From Candidatus Pantoea formicae (GTDB lineage: Bacteria; Pseudomonadota; Gammaproteobacteria; Enterobacterales; Enterobacteriaceae): DNA of 64,000 bases. Numbering within the stretch: position 1 is the stretch's first letter; every line of letters starts with the position of its first letter. Location of the stretch: the NCBI RefSeq assembly GCF_011752625.1, contig NZ_VWXD01000002.1, positions 372,001 to 436,000 on the forward strand. The letters run 5' to 3'. The notes below the pieces were generated by a model that was given only the letters and a program-made list of their open reading frames with translations, did no database searches and was not told the origin of the DNA. The position numbers and the translations under genes are program-made. This document shows, one piece after another, positions 1 through 9,523 of the stretch.

Positions 1-60
1 GTGGCTGTTTAAACCGCACAGGCTGTGAAGGCTGAGCAGACCGCACAAAAGTTGATAAAG

Positions 61-291
61 GCAGGTAGGGTGGGCCCGGAGTAAAGCATACGCCGCATGG
101 ATGCGGCGGCAGAGGCTACAGGGATGTATTTACGCCGTCTTTACGGAGCGGCCCACCCTTCCTGCCTGAAGGCGCAGTATTTTCAGACAGCAAGGGTGAA
201 CCAGAGCAAAGTGTCCGCCGCATAGATGCAGCGGCAGAGGCTACAGGGATGTATTTACGCCGTCTTTGCGAAACGGCCCACCCTTTCTGCC
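61..291. repeat. Two tandem copies of a structured intergenic repeat (unit about 105 bp, period 125 bp)
   Basis: Two copies lie at 61-166 and 186-291. The core from about 111 to 175 recurs 125 bp later with few changes. In copy 1 the ends at 61-76 and 150-165 are inverted repeats of 16 bp with one mismatch. Between them is a short hairpin of the form GCCGCAT-GG-ATGCGGC. Copy 2 has a more decayed left arm and one change in the inner hairpin. The array lies just downstream of the stop of ybiT. It resembles the small palindromic intergenic elements common in enterobacteria. No coding capacity is seen in 1-323. Confidence 0.75.
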
Positions 292-323
292 TGAAGGCGC
301 AGGACTCTCAGGCAGGAATGATT

Positions 324-1916
324 TTATACAATACCCTGACTACGCAGATAATCTTCGTAGTTGCCGGTGAAGTCGATAATACGGTCGCCCTTCATCTCCA
401 TCACGCGAGTCGCCAATGAGCTCACAAACTCACGGTCATGCGAAACGAAAATCAGCGTACCTTCATAACCTTCGAGCGCCAGGTTAAGTGACTCGATGGA
501 TTCCATATCGAGGTGGTTGGTCGGTTCATCCATGATCAAGATGTTCGGCTTCTGCATCATCAGCTTGCCAAACAGCATGCGGCCTTTCTCACCACCCGAT
601 AGCACTTTGGCTGGCTTCTTGATTTCATCATGACCAAACAGCAGACGGCCCAGAATACTGCGCACTGCTTGCTCGTCGTCACCTTCCTGCTTCCACTGGC
701 TCATCCAGTCGAAGACACTCAGGTCATCGGCGAAATCTTCTGCGTGATCCTGCGCGTAATAACCAATCAGCGCATTCTCGGACCATTTAACCGTGCCACT
801 GTCAGGTGTTAACTCGCCCACCAGTGTTTTCAGTAAAGTGGTTTTACCGATACCGTTGGCGCCTAAAATAGCCACTTTCTCGCCGACTTCAACCATCAGA
901 TTAAGTTTGCTAAACAGCGGACCGTTATCGAAACCTTTGGTCAGCGCTTCAACTTCCAGCGCGTTACGGAACAGTTTCTTGTCTTGGTCAAAACGAATAT
1001 ACGGGTTCTGACGGCTGGAGGCTTTCACTTCATCAAGTTTGATTTTATCAATCTGCTTGGCACGTGAAGTCGCCTGGCGCGATTTAGAGGCGTTGGCACT
1101 AAAACGGCTCACGAACGACTGCAGGTCAGCAATTTGCGCTTTCTTCTTGGCGTTATCAGAAATTAAACGTTCACGCGCCTGAGTTGCCGCGGTCATATAT
1201 TCGTCATAATTACCTGGATACACGCGCAGTTCGCCGTAATCCAAATCCGCCATGTGTGTGCACACCATATTCAGGAAGTGACGGTCATGCGAAATGATAA
1301 TCATGGTGCTGTTACGTTCGTTTAGCACCTGCTCCAGCCAACGAATGGTATCAATATCCAGGTTGTTCGTCGGTTCATCGAGCAGCAAAATATCCGGGTT
1401 TGAGAATAATGCCTGCGCCAACAGCACACGCAATTTCCAGCCTGGAGCGATTTCGCTCATCGGACCGTAATGCTGTTCCACTGGAATACCCACGCCCAGT
1501 AATAATTCACCGGCACGAGATTCCGCGCTGTAACCATCCATTTCACCGTATTCGACTTCCAGGTCGGCAACTTTATAGCCTTCCTCTTCGCTCATTTCTG
1601 GCAAAGCATATATACGGTCGCGCTCTTCCTTCACCGCCCATAATTCGGCGTGACCCATAATCACCGTATCCAGCACGCTAAATTGCTCAAACGCAAACTG
1701 GTCCTGGCGTAACTTACCGATACGCTCGTTAGGGTCGAGTGAAACATTACCGTTGGTCGGGACCAGGTCGCCGCCCAGTATTTTCATGAAGGTCGATTTA
1801 CCGCTGCCGTTCGCACCGATTAAACCGTAACGATTACCGCCGCCAAACTTAACGGAGATATTCTCAAACAGCGGCTTACTGCCGAACTGCATAGTGATAT
1901 TGCTGGAAACTAACAC
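324..1916 (-). CDS. ybiT: ABC-F family ATPase YbiT
   Basis: This 530-residue protein closely matches E. coli YbiT, a soluble ABC-F protein with two ATP-binding cassettes and no membrane domain. ABC-F proteins act on the ribosome. Walker A motifs are seen at about residues 34-41 (GANGSGKS) and in the second half (GANGIGKT). The second cassette has a clear LSGGEKGR signature, while the first has the degenerate MSEIAPGWK form that E. coli YbiT also shows. Both halves carry DEPTN Walker B motifs. A GTG start at 1916 is chosen because homology begins there and AAAGG lies 8 nt upstream. An upstream extension to 2012 is possible but has no family match. Confidence 0.95.
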   Translation of the reverse strand: MLVSSNITMQFGSKPLFENISVKFGGGNRYGLIGANGSGKSTFMKILGGDLVPTNGNVSLDPNERIGKLRQDQFAFEQFSVLDTVIMGHAELWAVKEERDRIYALPEMSEEEGYKVADLEVEYGEMDGYSAESRAGELLLGVGIPVEQHYGPMSEIAPGWKLRVLLAQALFSNPDILLLDEPTNNLDIDTIRWLEQVLNERNSTMIIISHDRHFLNMVCTHMADLDYGELRVYPGNYDEYMTAATQARERLISDNAKKKAQIADLQSFVSRFSANASKSRQATSRAKQIDKIKLDEVKASSRQNPYIRFDQDKKLFRNALEVEALTKGFDNGPLFSKLNLMVEVGEKVAILGANGIGKTTLLKTLVGELTPDSGTVKWSENALIGYYAQDHAEDFADDLSVFDWMSQWKQEGDDEQAVRSILGRLLFGHDEIKKPAKVLSGGEKGRMLFGKLMMQKPNILIMDEPTNHLDMESIESLNLALEGYEGTLIFVSHDREFVSSLATRVMEMKGDRIIDFTGNYEDYLRSQGIV

Positions 1917-2046
1917 GGCATTGACCTTTGTTACGCGATGGAGGAAAAAACAGCGGGCATTATGCCAGAAACGGACACCTTGACGCCACCTCTGCGCCTG
2001 CTGGTGGTTCACAGGGGAACTGAACGTGTTGTTGCTTATAAAGAAA

Positions 2047-2078
2047 TAAAAAAGCCGAAGGCGATGTCGCCTTCGGCT
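2047..2078 (-). terminator. Rho-independent terminator of the H-NS family gene
   Basis: A perfect 12-bp stem (2053-2064 with 2067-2078) is followed on the minus strand by a run of T (2047-2052). It lies about 25 bp after the stop codon of the H-NS family gene, which reads toward it. Confidence 0.85.
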
Positions 2079-2101
2079 CCCACTTACAAGGATTGTGCAG
2101 A

Positions 2102-2503
2102 TTATTTGATCAGGAAACTATCCAGGCTTTTACCTGAGTCCAGTGCTTTTTTAATCGCAGCTGGGGTACGGCCCTGGCCAGTCCATGATTTCTCTTCACC
2201 GTTTTCGTCGGTGTAAGAATATTTAGCTGGACGCGGAGCACGCTTGGCGCGTTTTTTACCGGTTTCCAGTGCACCCAGTAATTCGTTCGGGTCAATACCA
2301 TCAGCCAGCAGCATTTCACGGTATTTAGACAGCTTCTCTTCTTTCTCGCGGTTCTGTGCTTCTTCAGCATGAACTTCGTCACGACGCTCAGTCACAACGA
2401 CAGTTAATTTTTCCAGAATCTCTTCCAGATCGCTCAGTGGCAGTTCACGAGCCTGTGCACGTAATGTGCGAATGTTGTTCAGAACTTTAAATGCGTCACT
2501 CAT
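2102..2503 (-). CDS. hns: H-NS family nucleoid-associated protein
   Basis: This 133-residue protein has the two-part H-NS/StpA architecture. An N-terminal helical oligomerisation region (about 1-80) starts with an [12 protein letters not shown] segment nearly identical to E. coli H-NS. A C-terminal DNA-binding domain contains WTGQGRTP, the AT-hook-like loop that reads AT-rich minor groove. Such proteins silence horizontally acquired genes. E. coli has no hns gene beside ybiT, so this may be a paralogue and the symbol names the family only. The ATG at 2503 is preferred to a GTG one codon upstream because AAGGA sits 7 nt before it. A strong terminator follows, and an AT-rich upstream region (about 2555-2585) could allow autoregulation. 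Confidence 0.9.
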   Translation of the reverse strand: MSDAFKVLNNIRTLRAQARELPLSDLEEILEKLTVVVTERRDEVHAEEAQNREKEEKLSKYREMLLADGIDPNELLGALETGKKRAKRAPRPAKYSYTDENGEEKSWTGQGRTPAAIKKALDSGKSLDSFLIK

Positions 2504-3266
2504 CACAATGTCCTTGCTTAAGGGGGTAAATAAACTGTAGTGGCAAGATTACCCAATTCAAATAAAAAAATAAATTAATTTATTCGTGCGGATAATTCAG
2601 AGCTGATTAACATATTCTCTCTGTCGAGGGTTAAGCCCAACGAGCCCCTTTAATTAACGGTGAATTAACAACACACATTTTGTGCCGTATGTTGGAACTG
2701 GTACCGATTTCAGAACTTATTCCCGCGTAATAAACAAGCATTTAGCGATAAATGCGTTAAGCAGTTAACTACGGAAAAAAGGTAAAAAAGGATTAATGAT
2801 GTAAGCGAAAATCTATTTTCACAGGTGATTATTATATTGTCGTAGTTGAGAGGAAAATCTCATTTTTCTGATCGACTCGTGATAAAAAGTCAGTGCTGCA
2901 TCGGTCAGTGGCTAGAGAAAAACAGCCTTTATCTTGAGATGTTTTCCTCACCGCGGAGGTTGAACCTGTTGACTGTTCTTCCTCTGACAGCCCTTCGTGC
3001 AAATAATGGTCAATTTACTCGGCGCACGCTTGCCGGTTTAGTGAACATTAGCGGCATATGCAAATTGGCCTGTTTTATGGGCAATACGGCACGCCAGGAA
3101 TCGGCAAAACCTGATACCCACAAATGCCATTAATATCGAAATAACACCCTGTGTGGCTATTCGCACAATGAAATCGAGCATATATGCCACTCAGGGTATT
3201 TGCATAAAAGTTGAAAGCGCTTTTTTTCAAATAGCACTCAGGGCGCCTTTACGGCCGCCCTCTTTG
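2504..3266. other. Long intergenic region without a supported gene
   Basis: This 763-bp gap lies between the start of the H-NS family gene and the end of the outer membrane factor gene. The part near 2555-2590 is very AT-rich and should hold the hns promoter. The short reading frames inside (for example 2846-3133) have no recognisable product or good ribosome site. A G+C-rich imperfect hairpin lies at about 3241-3262 without a clear T run. It may be a weak terminator for the efflux operon. Confidence 0.5.
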
Positions 3267-4784
3267 TTAGGGCACCGTTGTCGCAGGGCCAAACACCGAA
3301 TAATCAGGGAGGGTAACGTTCTGATAAGCCTCCCAGCCACCACCCAATGCTTTATAGAGCGCCACTAAATCCAGCGCGCTTTGCATCCGCGCCTGAGTCG
3401 ATTGCGCTTGCGCCTGCGCCAATTGACGCTGTGCATCCAATACTTCGAGGAAAGTTGAAATTCCTTGTTTATAACTATCGCTGGCAAGATCAAACGCATG
3501 CTGCAGTGCCCCGGTGGTTTCATCCAGCGCAGTCACCTGTTGTTGATCGGCGCGATAGCTTACCAATGCATTTTCCACATCCTGCAGCGCAGTAAGCACC
3601 GTCTGGCGATATTCAAGCGCGGCATTGGCTTGCTGCGCACGGGCCAGTTTCACACTCGAAACCAACCGTCCGCCTTGGAAAATAGGAATCGAGAGCGAAG
3701 GCCCAATGCTGTAGAAATGGCTGCTCCAGTCGTCCAGATAGCTGGCATCGGTATTGCGCACCCCTAACTGTCCAGTGAGTGATAAACTGGGGAAAAGATC
3801 GGCCACCGACACGCCAATATTGGCAGTTTGTGCATGCAGGTTGGCTTCAGCCTGACGAATATCCGGTCTGCGCCGTGCCAGCGTGGAAGGAATGCCCACC
3901 GCCACCATTTTCGGCAATACAGGCAGGGCTTTCTTGTTCATGAGTTCATTATCCAGCGCGCCCGGTGTTTTGCCTAACAGCACCGCCAGCCCATTCATCG
4001 CCTGACGCTCTTGTGCCTGATATTGTGGCAATTGCGCATTTAACGAACCGAGTTGCGCGCGCGCATTTTCCACATCGGTCAAGGGTGCCAAGCCGTTGCG
4101 TTGCTGGCTTTGCGTCAGTTCCCAGGTCTGCTGCGCGACGCTAATCTGCTGTTGCAAGGTATCAAGCACAGCCTGTGATCCACGTAATTGCAGATACGCA
4201 CGCGCTACTTCGGCCTCCAACGACACCAGTGCGTCATTACGCTGCTCGATTGCCGCTTGCTGCTGCGCATCTGCTGCTTCCATCTGGCGGCGCACTTTGC
4301 CCCACAGATCCAGCTCCCAACTGGCATCAAAGCTGCCCTGATATAAGGTCACCGAATGGTCTAAGCCATTCAGTTGGTTCGCCACATCGCTATCAACCTG
4401 ATCGTACACTCCGTTTGATTTCAGCAACCCTTTCAAACCCAACTGCTGGCGTGTCACTTTGGCCGATCCATTCACTGAAGGAAAAAGCCCGCCGCGCGCC
4501 TGCGCCAACTGCTCGCGAGCCCCGGCAATACGCAGGACGGATTGCTGCAAAGTTAAATTGCCCGCAATGGCGCGTTCTATCAGGCTATCCAGTTGCGGAT
4601 CGTTAAAACTTTTCCACCACAGCGGGTTAGTGGCTGCTGACAGTGGCTTCGACGCTTCCTGAGACGGCAAGTCACGATAACTGCCAGGCGTCTGCGCATG
4701 GGGTGGCTGGTAATCTGGGCCCACGGCGCATCCCGCTAATAACAGGGCCAGCGCCATGAGGCTCAAACGCGGAGAGGTGATCAT
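3267..4784 (-). CDS. Outer membrane efflux lipoprotein (NodT/OprM-type outer membrane factor)
   Basis: This 505-residue protein belongs to the TolC-like outer membrane factor family. It forms the exit duct of tripartite efflux pumps. A signal peptide ends in the lipobox LAGC with the acylated Cys at residue 19, and is followed by the VGPDY start typical of RND/MFS outer membrane lipoproteins. Two OEP repeats rich in Ala and Gln follow, and the ARRRPDIRQAE motif is typical of the family. It is the last gene of a three-gene operon with an EmrB-like and an EmrA-like gene. Its ATG at 4784 lies 1 bp past the stop of the EmrB gene, with AGGAG inside that gene's end. A longer GTG start at 4802 is less likely because it would precede the ribosome site. 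The pump therefore probably does not need TolC. Confidence 0.9.
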   Translation of the reverse strand: MITSPRLSLMALALLLAGCAVGPDYQPPHAQTPGSYRDLPSQEASKPLSAATNPLWWKSFNDPQLDSLIERAIAGNLTLQQSVLRIAGAREQLAQARGGLFPSVNGSAKVTRQQLGLKGLLKSNGVYDQVDSDVANQLNGLDHSVTLYQGSFDASWELDLWGKVRRQMEAADAQQQAAIEQRNDALVSLEAEVARAYLQLRGSQAVLDTLQQQISVAQQTWELTQSQQRNGLAPLTDVENARAQLGSLNAQLPQYQAQERQAMNGLAVLLGKTPGALDNELMNKKALPVLPKMVAVGIPSTLARRRPDIRQAEANLHAQTANIGVSVADLFPSLSLTGQLGVRNTDASYLDDWSSHFYSIGPSLSIPIFQGGRLVSSVKLARAQQANAALEYRQTVLTALQDVENALVSYRADQQQVTALDETTGALQHAFDLASDSYKQGISTFLEVLDAQRQLAQAQAQSTQARMQSALDLVALYKALGGGWEAYQNVTLPDYSVFGPATTVP

Positions 4785-4785
4785 T

Positions 4786-6354
4786 TTAGTGTGCTCCTGC
4801 ACTGCCTTCGCTCTTGATCGGCGAAAGCAACCAACAAAAAGGAATCAACAACAAGGCCACAATACTCAGCCCCATAAACACATCGATATAAGCCAGAATA
4901 CGCGCCTGGGCGATCATTTCTTTGTACAGCTGGCCCGTCGCCAGGGTCAGCGGATCGCCGGCTGCCGTCGTAAAGTCGCGAATCGCTTGCGCCCAGTGCT
5001 GTAGCGTAATGTTGAATGGCTCATTCAGCGGCGTCATGTTGTGGATCATGCTGGCCGAACGCGCCTGCATGCGCTCGGTAATACCGGCTGTCGCCAGTGA
5101 AATGCCTATCGATCCGGCCACATTACGGAACATGGTAAACAGTGCGGAGGCATCGGCATTCAACCGCTGAGGCACGGTGATGAAGGCGATGGTGGTCAGT
5201 GGGACAAACAGGAAGCCAAGCCCGATGGACTGCGCGCTACGCATCAGCACCAGCGTGGTGAAATCGACGTTGGGTGTTAAGGTGGTGGAGTAGAAAAACG
5301 CGCTGGCAAGGCAGGTGAAGCCAAAGGCGATAATATAGCGCGTCTGCACAATGGGCATCAGCTTCAGTACCAACGGGATAGTGAGCACAATCAATACCGC
5401 ACCGGGCGAGAGCACCAACCCTGACCAAGTGGCGGTGTAGCCCAGATCCTGCTGTGCCAGTTGTGGAAGCACCACCGAGCTGCCATACAAAATCATCGCC
5501 ATGCCGGCCATCAACAAACCAGCAACCCAGAAGTTGCGATCTTTCATCACCGTGATGTCCACCACCGGCTTGCGGGCGTATAACAACCAGTAGATCGCCC
5601 CAACAATCCCGATAGCGGCCAACATGGCAAACAGCCGGATGAAATGGGAATCAAACCAGTCAGCATCCTCACCACGGTCGAGAAACACCTGCAAGCAGCC
5701 TAATCCCAAGGTGATCAAACTGATACCGATGTAATCGATCTTCAGCTTGCCCTTTGCCCACTTGCGCTCCCAAGGTGGATCCTCCAGCAGTTGGTAAATG
5801 GCCAGTACCGTCAAAATGCCCACCGGGATATTAATAAAGAACACCCAGCGCCAGCTGTAGTTATCGGTTATCCAACCGCCCAGTGTCGGGCCAATTACCG
5901 GCGCGACGATAATCGCAATCGACGAGAGGCCAAAAGCTTTACCGCGATCTTCCGCTTTGAAGTAATCGAGCAGTACCGACTGCTGCACAGGCTGCAAACC
6001 GCCCCCGAAAAAACCCTGCAAAACGCGGAACAGGATGATTTGCCACAGCTCCGTCGCGATGCCGCACAGGAACGAACAGAGGGTGAACATCACGATACAG
6101 ATCAGGAAGAACTGCTTGCGGCCAAACAGACGGCTAAAAAAGGCAGAAATGGGCAGTACAATCCCATTCGCCACCAAGTACGAGGTGAGAACCCAAGTCG
6201 ATTCGTCGTAACTGGAAGAGAGTGAACCGGCGATATGGGGCAATGCGACGTTAACGATGGTGGTGTCAAGGATCTCCATAAACACCGCCAGCGTCACCGT
6301 GATGGCAACCAACCAGGGATTACTGGCTGGACGCCAGCTTTCGCTCGCACTCAT
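4786..6354 (-). CDS. EmrB-like DHA2 family multidrug exporter, major facilitator superfamily
   Basis: This 522-residue inner membrane protein has about 14 predicted hydrophobic segments, as in DHA2 drug/proton antiporters such as EmrB. The N-terminal FMEILDTTIVNVALPHI segment with acidic and DTT residues in helix 1 is diagnostic. A GxxxGPxLGGW motif C (here APVIGPTLGGWI) marks an exporter. It overlaps the upstream adaptor gene by 4 bp (ATGA) and is followed 1 bp later by the outer membrane factor gene, so the three are translationally coupled. The substrate cannot be read from sequence; toxic hydrophobic compounds or plant phenolics are plausible by family. Confidence 0.92.
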   Translation of the reverse strand: MSASESWRPASNPWLVAITVTLAVFMEILDTTIVNVALPHIAGSLSSSYDESTWVLTSYLVANGIVLPISAFFSRLFGRKQFFLICIVMFTLCSFLCGIATELWQIILFRVLQGFFGGGLQPVQQSVLLDYFKAEDRGKAFGLSSIAIIVAPVIGPTLGGWITDNYSWRWVFFINIPVGILTVLAIYQLLEDPPWERKWAKGKLKIDYIGISLITLGLGCLQVFLDRGEDADWFDSHFIRLFAMLAAIGIVGAIYWLLYARKPVVDITVMKDRNFWVAGLLMAGMAMILYGSSVVLPQLAQQDLGYTATWSGLVLSPGAVLIVLTIPLVLKLMPIVQTRYIIAFGFTCLASAFFYSTTLTPNVDFTTLVLMRSAQSIGLGFLFVPLTTIAFITVPQRLNADASALFTMFRNVAGSIGISLATAGITERMQARSASMIHNMTPLNEPFNITLQHWAQAIRDFTTAAGDPLTLATGQLYKEMIAQARILAYIDVFMGLSIVALLLIPFCWLLSPIKSEGSAGAH

Positions 6355-7481
6355 TCTACGGTGACCTTGGGTTCAACCGACAAACCAAGCGGCACGGGGT
6401 GATTCGGGTCCAGACCTTTGTCGATCACGATTTTCACCGGTACGCGCTGTACGATCTTCACGTAATTGCCGGTGGCATTTTCAGCTGGGAACGTCGAAAA
6501 GCGCGAGCCGGAACCCATTTGAATACTGTCCACGTGCCCTTCCAACTTCATATCCGGCCAGGCATCAATGGTGATATCCACTTTATCGCCAGGATTCATA
6601 CGCGCCAGTTGCGACTCTTTAAAGTTGGCGGTGATCCAGATATCCGGTGATACCAGCGAGAACAGCGCCGTCCCTGCCTGCACCAGAGAGCCAATATGCA
6701 CATTACGCTTGGTGACGAAGCCATCATAAGGTGCGCGCACCTGGGTATATGACAGATTAAGATCGGCAGTATTGAGCTGCGCCTGTGCCTGTTCGACTTG
6801 TTGCTGACGCGCCTCTACATTGGTTTCCTGCTGGCGAATCTGCAGCTGAACTTGTGAAGCCACTTCAACCTGCGCTTTGGCACTTTGCAACTGCGCTTCA
6901 GCGGATCGCAACTGTGCTGCTGCAGTATCAATATTGCGCTGTGAAGTCGCGCGCGGGTCAACGCCGCGCTGACGACGATAATCAGCCTGCGCATTCAGCA
7001 AATTAGCCTGGGCTTTAGCTTGTTCAGCAATTGCCTGATCGCGCTGCGCCGGATACTGCACGCGAGACAAGGCTAACTGCGCCTGGGCCTGATGCAATTG
7101 CGCCTTCGCCAGACCCAGCTGTGCTTGCGCCTGAGCGCGCTGAGCGGTGTTATCTCGGGGATCGATTTCCACCAGCAAATCACCCTTCTTCACCCGCTGG
7201 TTATCATTAACCAGCAGCTTCACCACGTAACCTGCGGCTTTCGGCGCAATGGTCACGGCGTTACTTTCGGTAAAGGCATCGTCGGTGGTTTCGATGTTGC
7301 GAGTCGTGAACCAGAACCACAATCCCACCAGCAGCATGATCACCACCACCACAGCAAGAATGATCAGTGGCTTTTTGCCTGGGCGTTTACGTTGCGGTTC
7401 GGCGTTCTCTTGATTGTTTTCTGAAGCGTGCTGCGCATCCTGCTGCTCGCGTGCGGGCGGCTGACTTTGGTTATCACTCAT
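6351..7481 (-). CDS. EmrA-like membrane fusion protein (HlyD family)
   Basis: This 376-residue periplasmic adaptor has a short cytoplasmic N-terminus, one membrane segment (about residues 36-60) and the ETTDDAFTESN start of the lipoyl/barrel-sandwich domain typical of EmrA. A long Gln/Ala-rich coiled coil (about 110-220) follows, then the YTQVRAPYDGFV return strand of the lipoyl half-motif. It links the DHA2 exporter to the outer membrane lipoprotein encoded next. It is the first gene of the operon. No regulator gene is adjacent. Confidence 0.92.
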   Translation of the reverse strand: MSDNQSQPPAREQQDAQHASENNQENAEPQRKRPGKKPLIILAVVVVIMLLVGLWFWFTTRNIETTDDAFTESNAVTIAPKAAGYVVKLLVNDNQRVKKGDLLVEIDPRDNTAQRAQAQAQLGLAKAQLHQAQAQLALSRVQYPAQRDQAIAEQAKAQANLLNAQADYRRQRGVDPRATSQRNIDTAAAQLRSAEAQLQSAKAQVEVASQVQLQIRQQETNVEARQQQVEQAQAQLNTADLNLSYTQVRAPYDGFVTKRNVHIGSLVQAGTALFSLVSPDIWITANFKESQLARMNPGDKVDITIDAWPDMKLEGHVDSIQMGSGSRFSTFPAENATGNYVKIVQRVPVKIVIDKGLDPNHPVPLGLSVEPKVTVE

Positions 7482-7619
7482 AGGTTATCATCGCTGGCTG
7501 TGATCCCGATCCACGGGCAAAAACGGTCAACTTAACCTTAGATGGGAAACTGACAAATGCCAGTGCAACTTTACACAACCCGACAATCAACGCATTTTCT
7601 GCCACCAGCAAAGATAACA

Positions 7620-7635
7620 CGCTGAATAATCAGCG
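7620..7635 (-). terminator. Possible weak terminator after ybiR
   Basis: A 6-bp perfect stem with a 4-nt loop lies 34 bp after the ybiR stop. On the minus strand it is followed by a moderately T-rich stretch. The stem is short, so this is a tentative call. Confidence 0.3.
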
Positions 7636-7668
7636 CGTCAGTCAGGGCGACAGTGCAATATTCTCGCT

Positions 7669-8778
7669 TCAGCGCAGCCAGTGTAGCAGGAGCCATCCGC
7701 ACAGCATTGACCACGCCAGCATCGGTAATGAGAAGAGATGAAAACGCCACCAGACACGGGCGTCTTGCGCCATACGCAGCGCGATTAGGTTTGCCAGAGA
7801 ACCGGGTAACAAACCGAAACCGCCGATATTGACGGCCCAGGCTAATACCTCTGATGGGGGGACTTTTTGCAACAATAGTATGGTCGCAGGCACATTACTG
7901 ATCACCTGAGAAAACCCAATAGCCAGCAGGTACAATCCGCCTTCACCTAACTGGCTAATGGCGGCGAAATGCGGCTGCAGCAGGGGCAGATGCATGAGTA
8001 AAAACACATCAATGAACATGGCAATGAACACCAGCAGCAGGCTCCAGTCGATACTGGCTAACACGCTACGAGCGATTATCAGGAAGCAACCCGCTACCAA
8101 CAATAGCGCCCAACCGGTCATTTTTAGTTCCAATGCCGCTACAAAGACTAAGTAGAGTAGCACGCTAATGATAAATAACGATTTTTCCCACTGATGCGCT
8201 TCGCTTTGCGCATGTTTTTGAATAGTGCGTGCGGAGAAACTCCACCACGTCAACGCCATAAGGGTGATTATTAATACGGCTGCGAGGGGCGCCATTTGCA
8301 AGATGAAGCCGGACACACTCAGCGTGCCATGGCTCCATAACAAAATATTTTGCGGATTACCGACCGGCGTCAAAAGCGATCCGGCATTGACCGCCAGCGC
8401 TTCGAAAATGATTAAGCGCGAAATCGGTAAGCGTGAGAATTTTCGTAACGTCAGGGTGAGCGGCACCAGAATAAACAGCGCGACATCATTGGTCAGAAAA
8501 GTAGAGAGCAAGGCAGCAGCACACACCATGAACAACGCCAGCGCACGTTCATGCTGGAAACGTTGTATCAGGCGTGCACCCAGCACATCGAAATAGCCGC
8601 TGTTTTCCAGCCCTTTGGTCAACATCAGTAAGCCGGTTAGCGTCATGATGGTGTGCCAGTCAACAGCAACGGGCAATTGCGACCAGCGATAGTCGGCCAG
8701 CGGCAATAAAATCACACCCAACAGCAACAACAAATGCAAAATACGATCACGCATTAAAGAGCGAAGCACGATGGGCAT
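7669..8778 (-). CDS. ybiR: Inner membrane transporter YbiR (ArsB/NhaD-like anion permease fold)
   Basis: This 369-residue, strongly hydrophobic protein has about ten membrane segments and matches E. coli YbiR. YbiR is a member of the CitM/ArsB-type ion transporter superfamily. Motifs such as FLTNDVALFILVPLTL and NAGSLLTPVGNPQN are typical of the two inverted repeats in this fold. It lies 21 bp downstream of mntR in the same direction, the arrangement found in E. coli, so the two genes probably form one transcript. The transported ion is unknown. Its link with the manganese regulator suggests, but does not prove, a role in metal or oxyanion balance. Confidence 0.88.
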   Translation of the reverse strand: MPIVLRSLMRDRILHLLLLLGVILLPLADYRWSQLPVAVDWHTIMTLTGLLMLTKGLENSGYFDVLGARLIQRFQHERALALFMVCAAALLSTFLTNDVALFILVPLTLTLRKFSRLPISRLIIFEALAVNAGSLLTPVGNPQNILLWSHGTLSVSGFILQMAPLAAVLIITLMALTWWSFSARTIQKHAQSEAHQWEKSLFIISVLLYLVFVAALELKMTGWALLLVAGCFLIIARSVLASIDWSLLLVFIAMFIDVFLLMHLPLLQPHFAAISQLGEGGLYLLAIGFSQVISNVPATILLLQKVPPSEVLAWAVNIGGFGLLPGSLANLIALRMAQDARVWWRFHLFSLPMLAWSMLCGWLLLHWLR

Positions 8779-8799
8779 GATGGCGAAAGGCCTTGTAGG

Positions 8800-9258
8800 T
8801 TAACGACTCTCGTAAAATTGCTTGAAAACAGCCAGTGTTTCATCACTGACGTGATGTTCAAGGCCTTCAGAATCGCGGCGGGCAGTTTCAGGGCTGACGC
8901 CCAGCGCCAACAGGAAACTTTCAACAATGTGGTGACGCACGCGGCTTGCCTCAGCCAGTTTCTCACCTTCGGCCGTCAAGAAGACCCCCCGGTAGGGCAC
9001 CTGCTCAACCAGCCCAGTCGTCCCCAAACGCTTCAGCATTTTGGCCACGGTAGGCTGAGATACGCCCAAGCGAGCCGCCATATCGACTTGACGGGCTTCA
9101 CCAAATTCACGAATTAAATCAGAGATTAACTCTACATAGTCATCAATAAGTTCACGTCGATGCGCTTCGCGCACTTGGCGAAATCCTTCGACATGCTCCT
9201 CAATATCTTTAAGCGGCCCCTGGGGCGTGTTATTGGCGCTCTTTGCACGACGACTCAT
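8800..9258 (-). CDS. mntR: Manganese-responsive transcriptional regulator MntR
   Basis: This 152-residue protein of the DtxR family matches E. coli MntR. An N-terminal winged helix-turn-helix (about residues 40-85, with [16 protein letters not shown] as recognition helix) is followed by a dimerisation domain. The [11 protein letters not shown] segment holds metal-ligand residues. With Mn2+ bound, MntR represses manganese uptake and mntS in E. coli. It is transcribed divergently from the two small genes starting at 9432, and the shared gap holds a likely MntR operator at 9375-9388. ybiR follows downstream. Confidence 0.95.
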   Translation of the reverse strand: MSRRAKSANNTPQGPLKDIEEHVEGFRQVREAHRRELIDDYVELISDLIREFGEARQVDMAARLGVSQPTVAKMLKRLGTTGLVEQVPYRGVFLTAEGEKLAEASRVRHHIVESFLLALGVSPETARRDSEGLEHHVSDETLAVFKQFYESR

Positions 9259-9361
9259 TCAGCTTCCTCATTATTATCTGCCGCACTTTAACTGCGGTGC
9301 GGGCCTGGCTGCGCTCATTGTAAACCAGGCACAAATAAGCACAAATTTTTCCTAAATAGTG

Positions 9362-9390
9362 TTGGCTAAAGAGTATAGCCAGTGCTATCT
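9362..9390 (+). promoter_or_regulatory. Likely MntR operator overlapping a promoter for the small-protein operon
   Basis: The palindrome ATAGC-N4-GCTAT at 9375-9388 matches the core of the MntR box remembered from E. coli mntH and mntS. It overlaps a possible promoter with TTGGCT at 9362-9367 and CTATCT at 9385-9390, spaced by 17 bp. Binding there would block transcription toward 9432. An outer, imperfect inverted repeat also surrounds the site. Confidence 0.7.
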
Positions 9391-9431
9391 TTGTTCGTAA
9401 TGTAAGCGAATAGCTTATTAAGGAGGCAACG

Positions 9432-9521
9432 ATGAACGAACCTTATCTGCTGTTGCTCCTTTTCCTGCTGTTTATTGCAGGTTTATGCTTACTGTTACGT
9501 CGTCATTCATTCGGGAGGTGA
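9432..9521 (+). CDS. Small hydrophobic single-pass membrane peptide upstream of mntS
   Basis: This frame encodes 29 residues. A Leu-rich hydrophobic stretch (about residues 5-22) ends in a positively charged tail (RRHSFGR), as in a one-helix inner membrane peptide. Evidence for translation is a near-perfect ribosome site (AAGGAGG) 5 nt before the ATG. Its stop codon also abuts the ribosome site and start of the next small gene, implying coupled translation. It sits between the likely MntR-regulated promoter and mntS, so it is probably induced when manganese is scarce. I do not recognise a characterised homologue with certainty. A role beside a manganese transporter or exporter is inference. 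Confidence 0.65.
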   Translation: MNEPYLLLLLFLLFIAGLCLLLRRHSFGR

Positions 9522-9523
9522 AC

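Noticed and set aside
61..291. CRISPR array
   Set aside because: There are only two long repeats, with internal palindromes, no short regular spacers and no cas genes.
2846..3133. 95-codon frame in the hns-efflux gap
   Set aside because: It has no ribosome site, no family match and no operon partner. It is probably chance in a non-coding gap.
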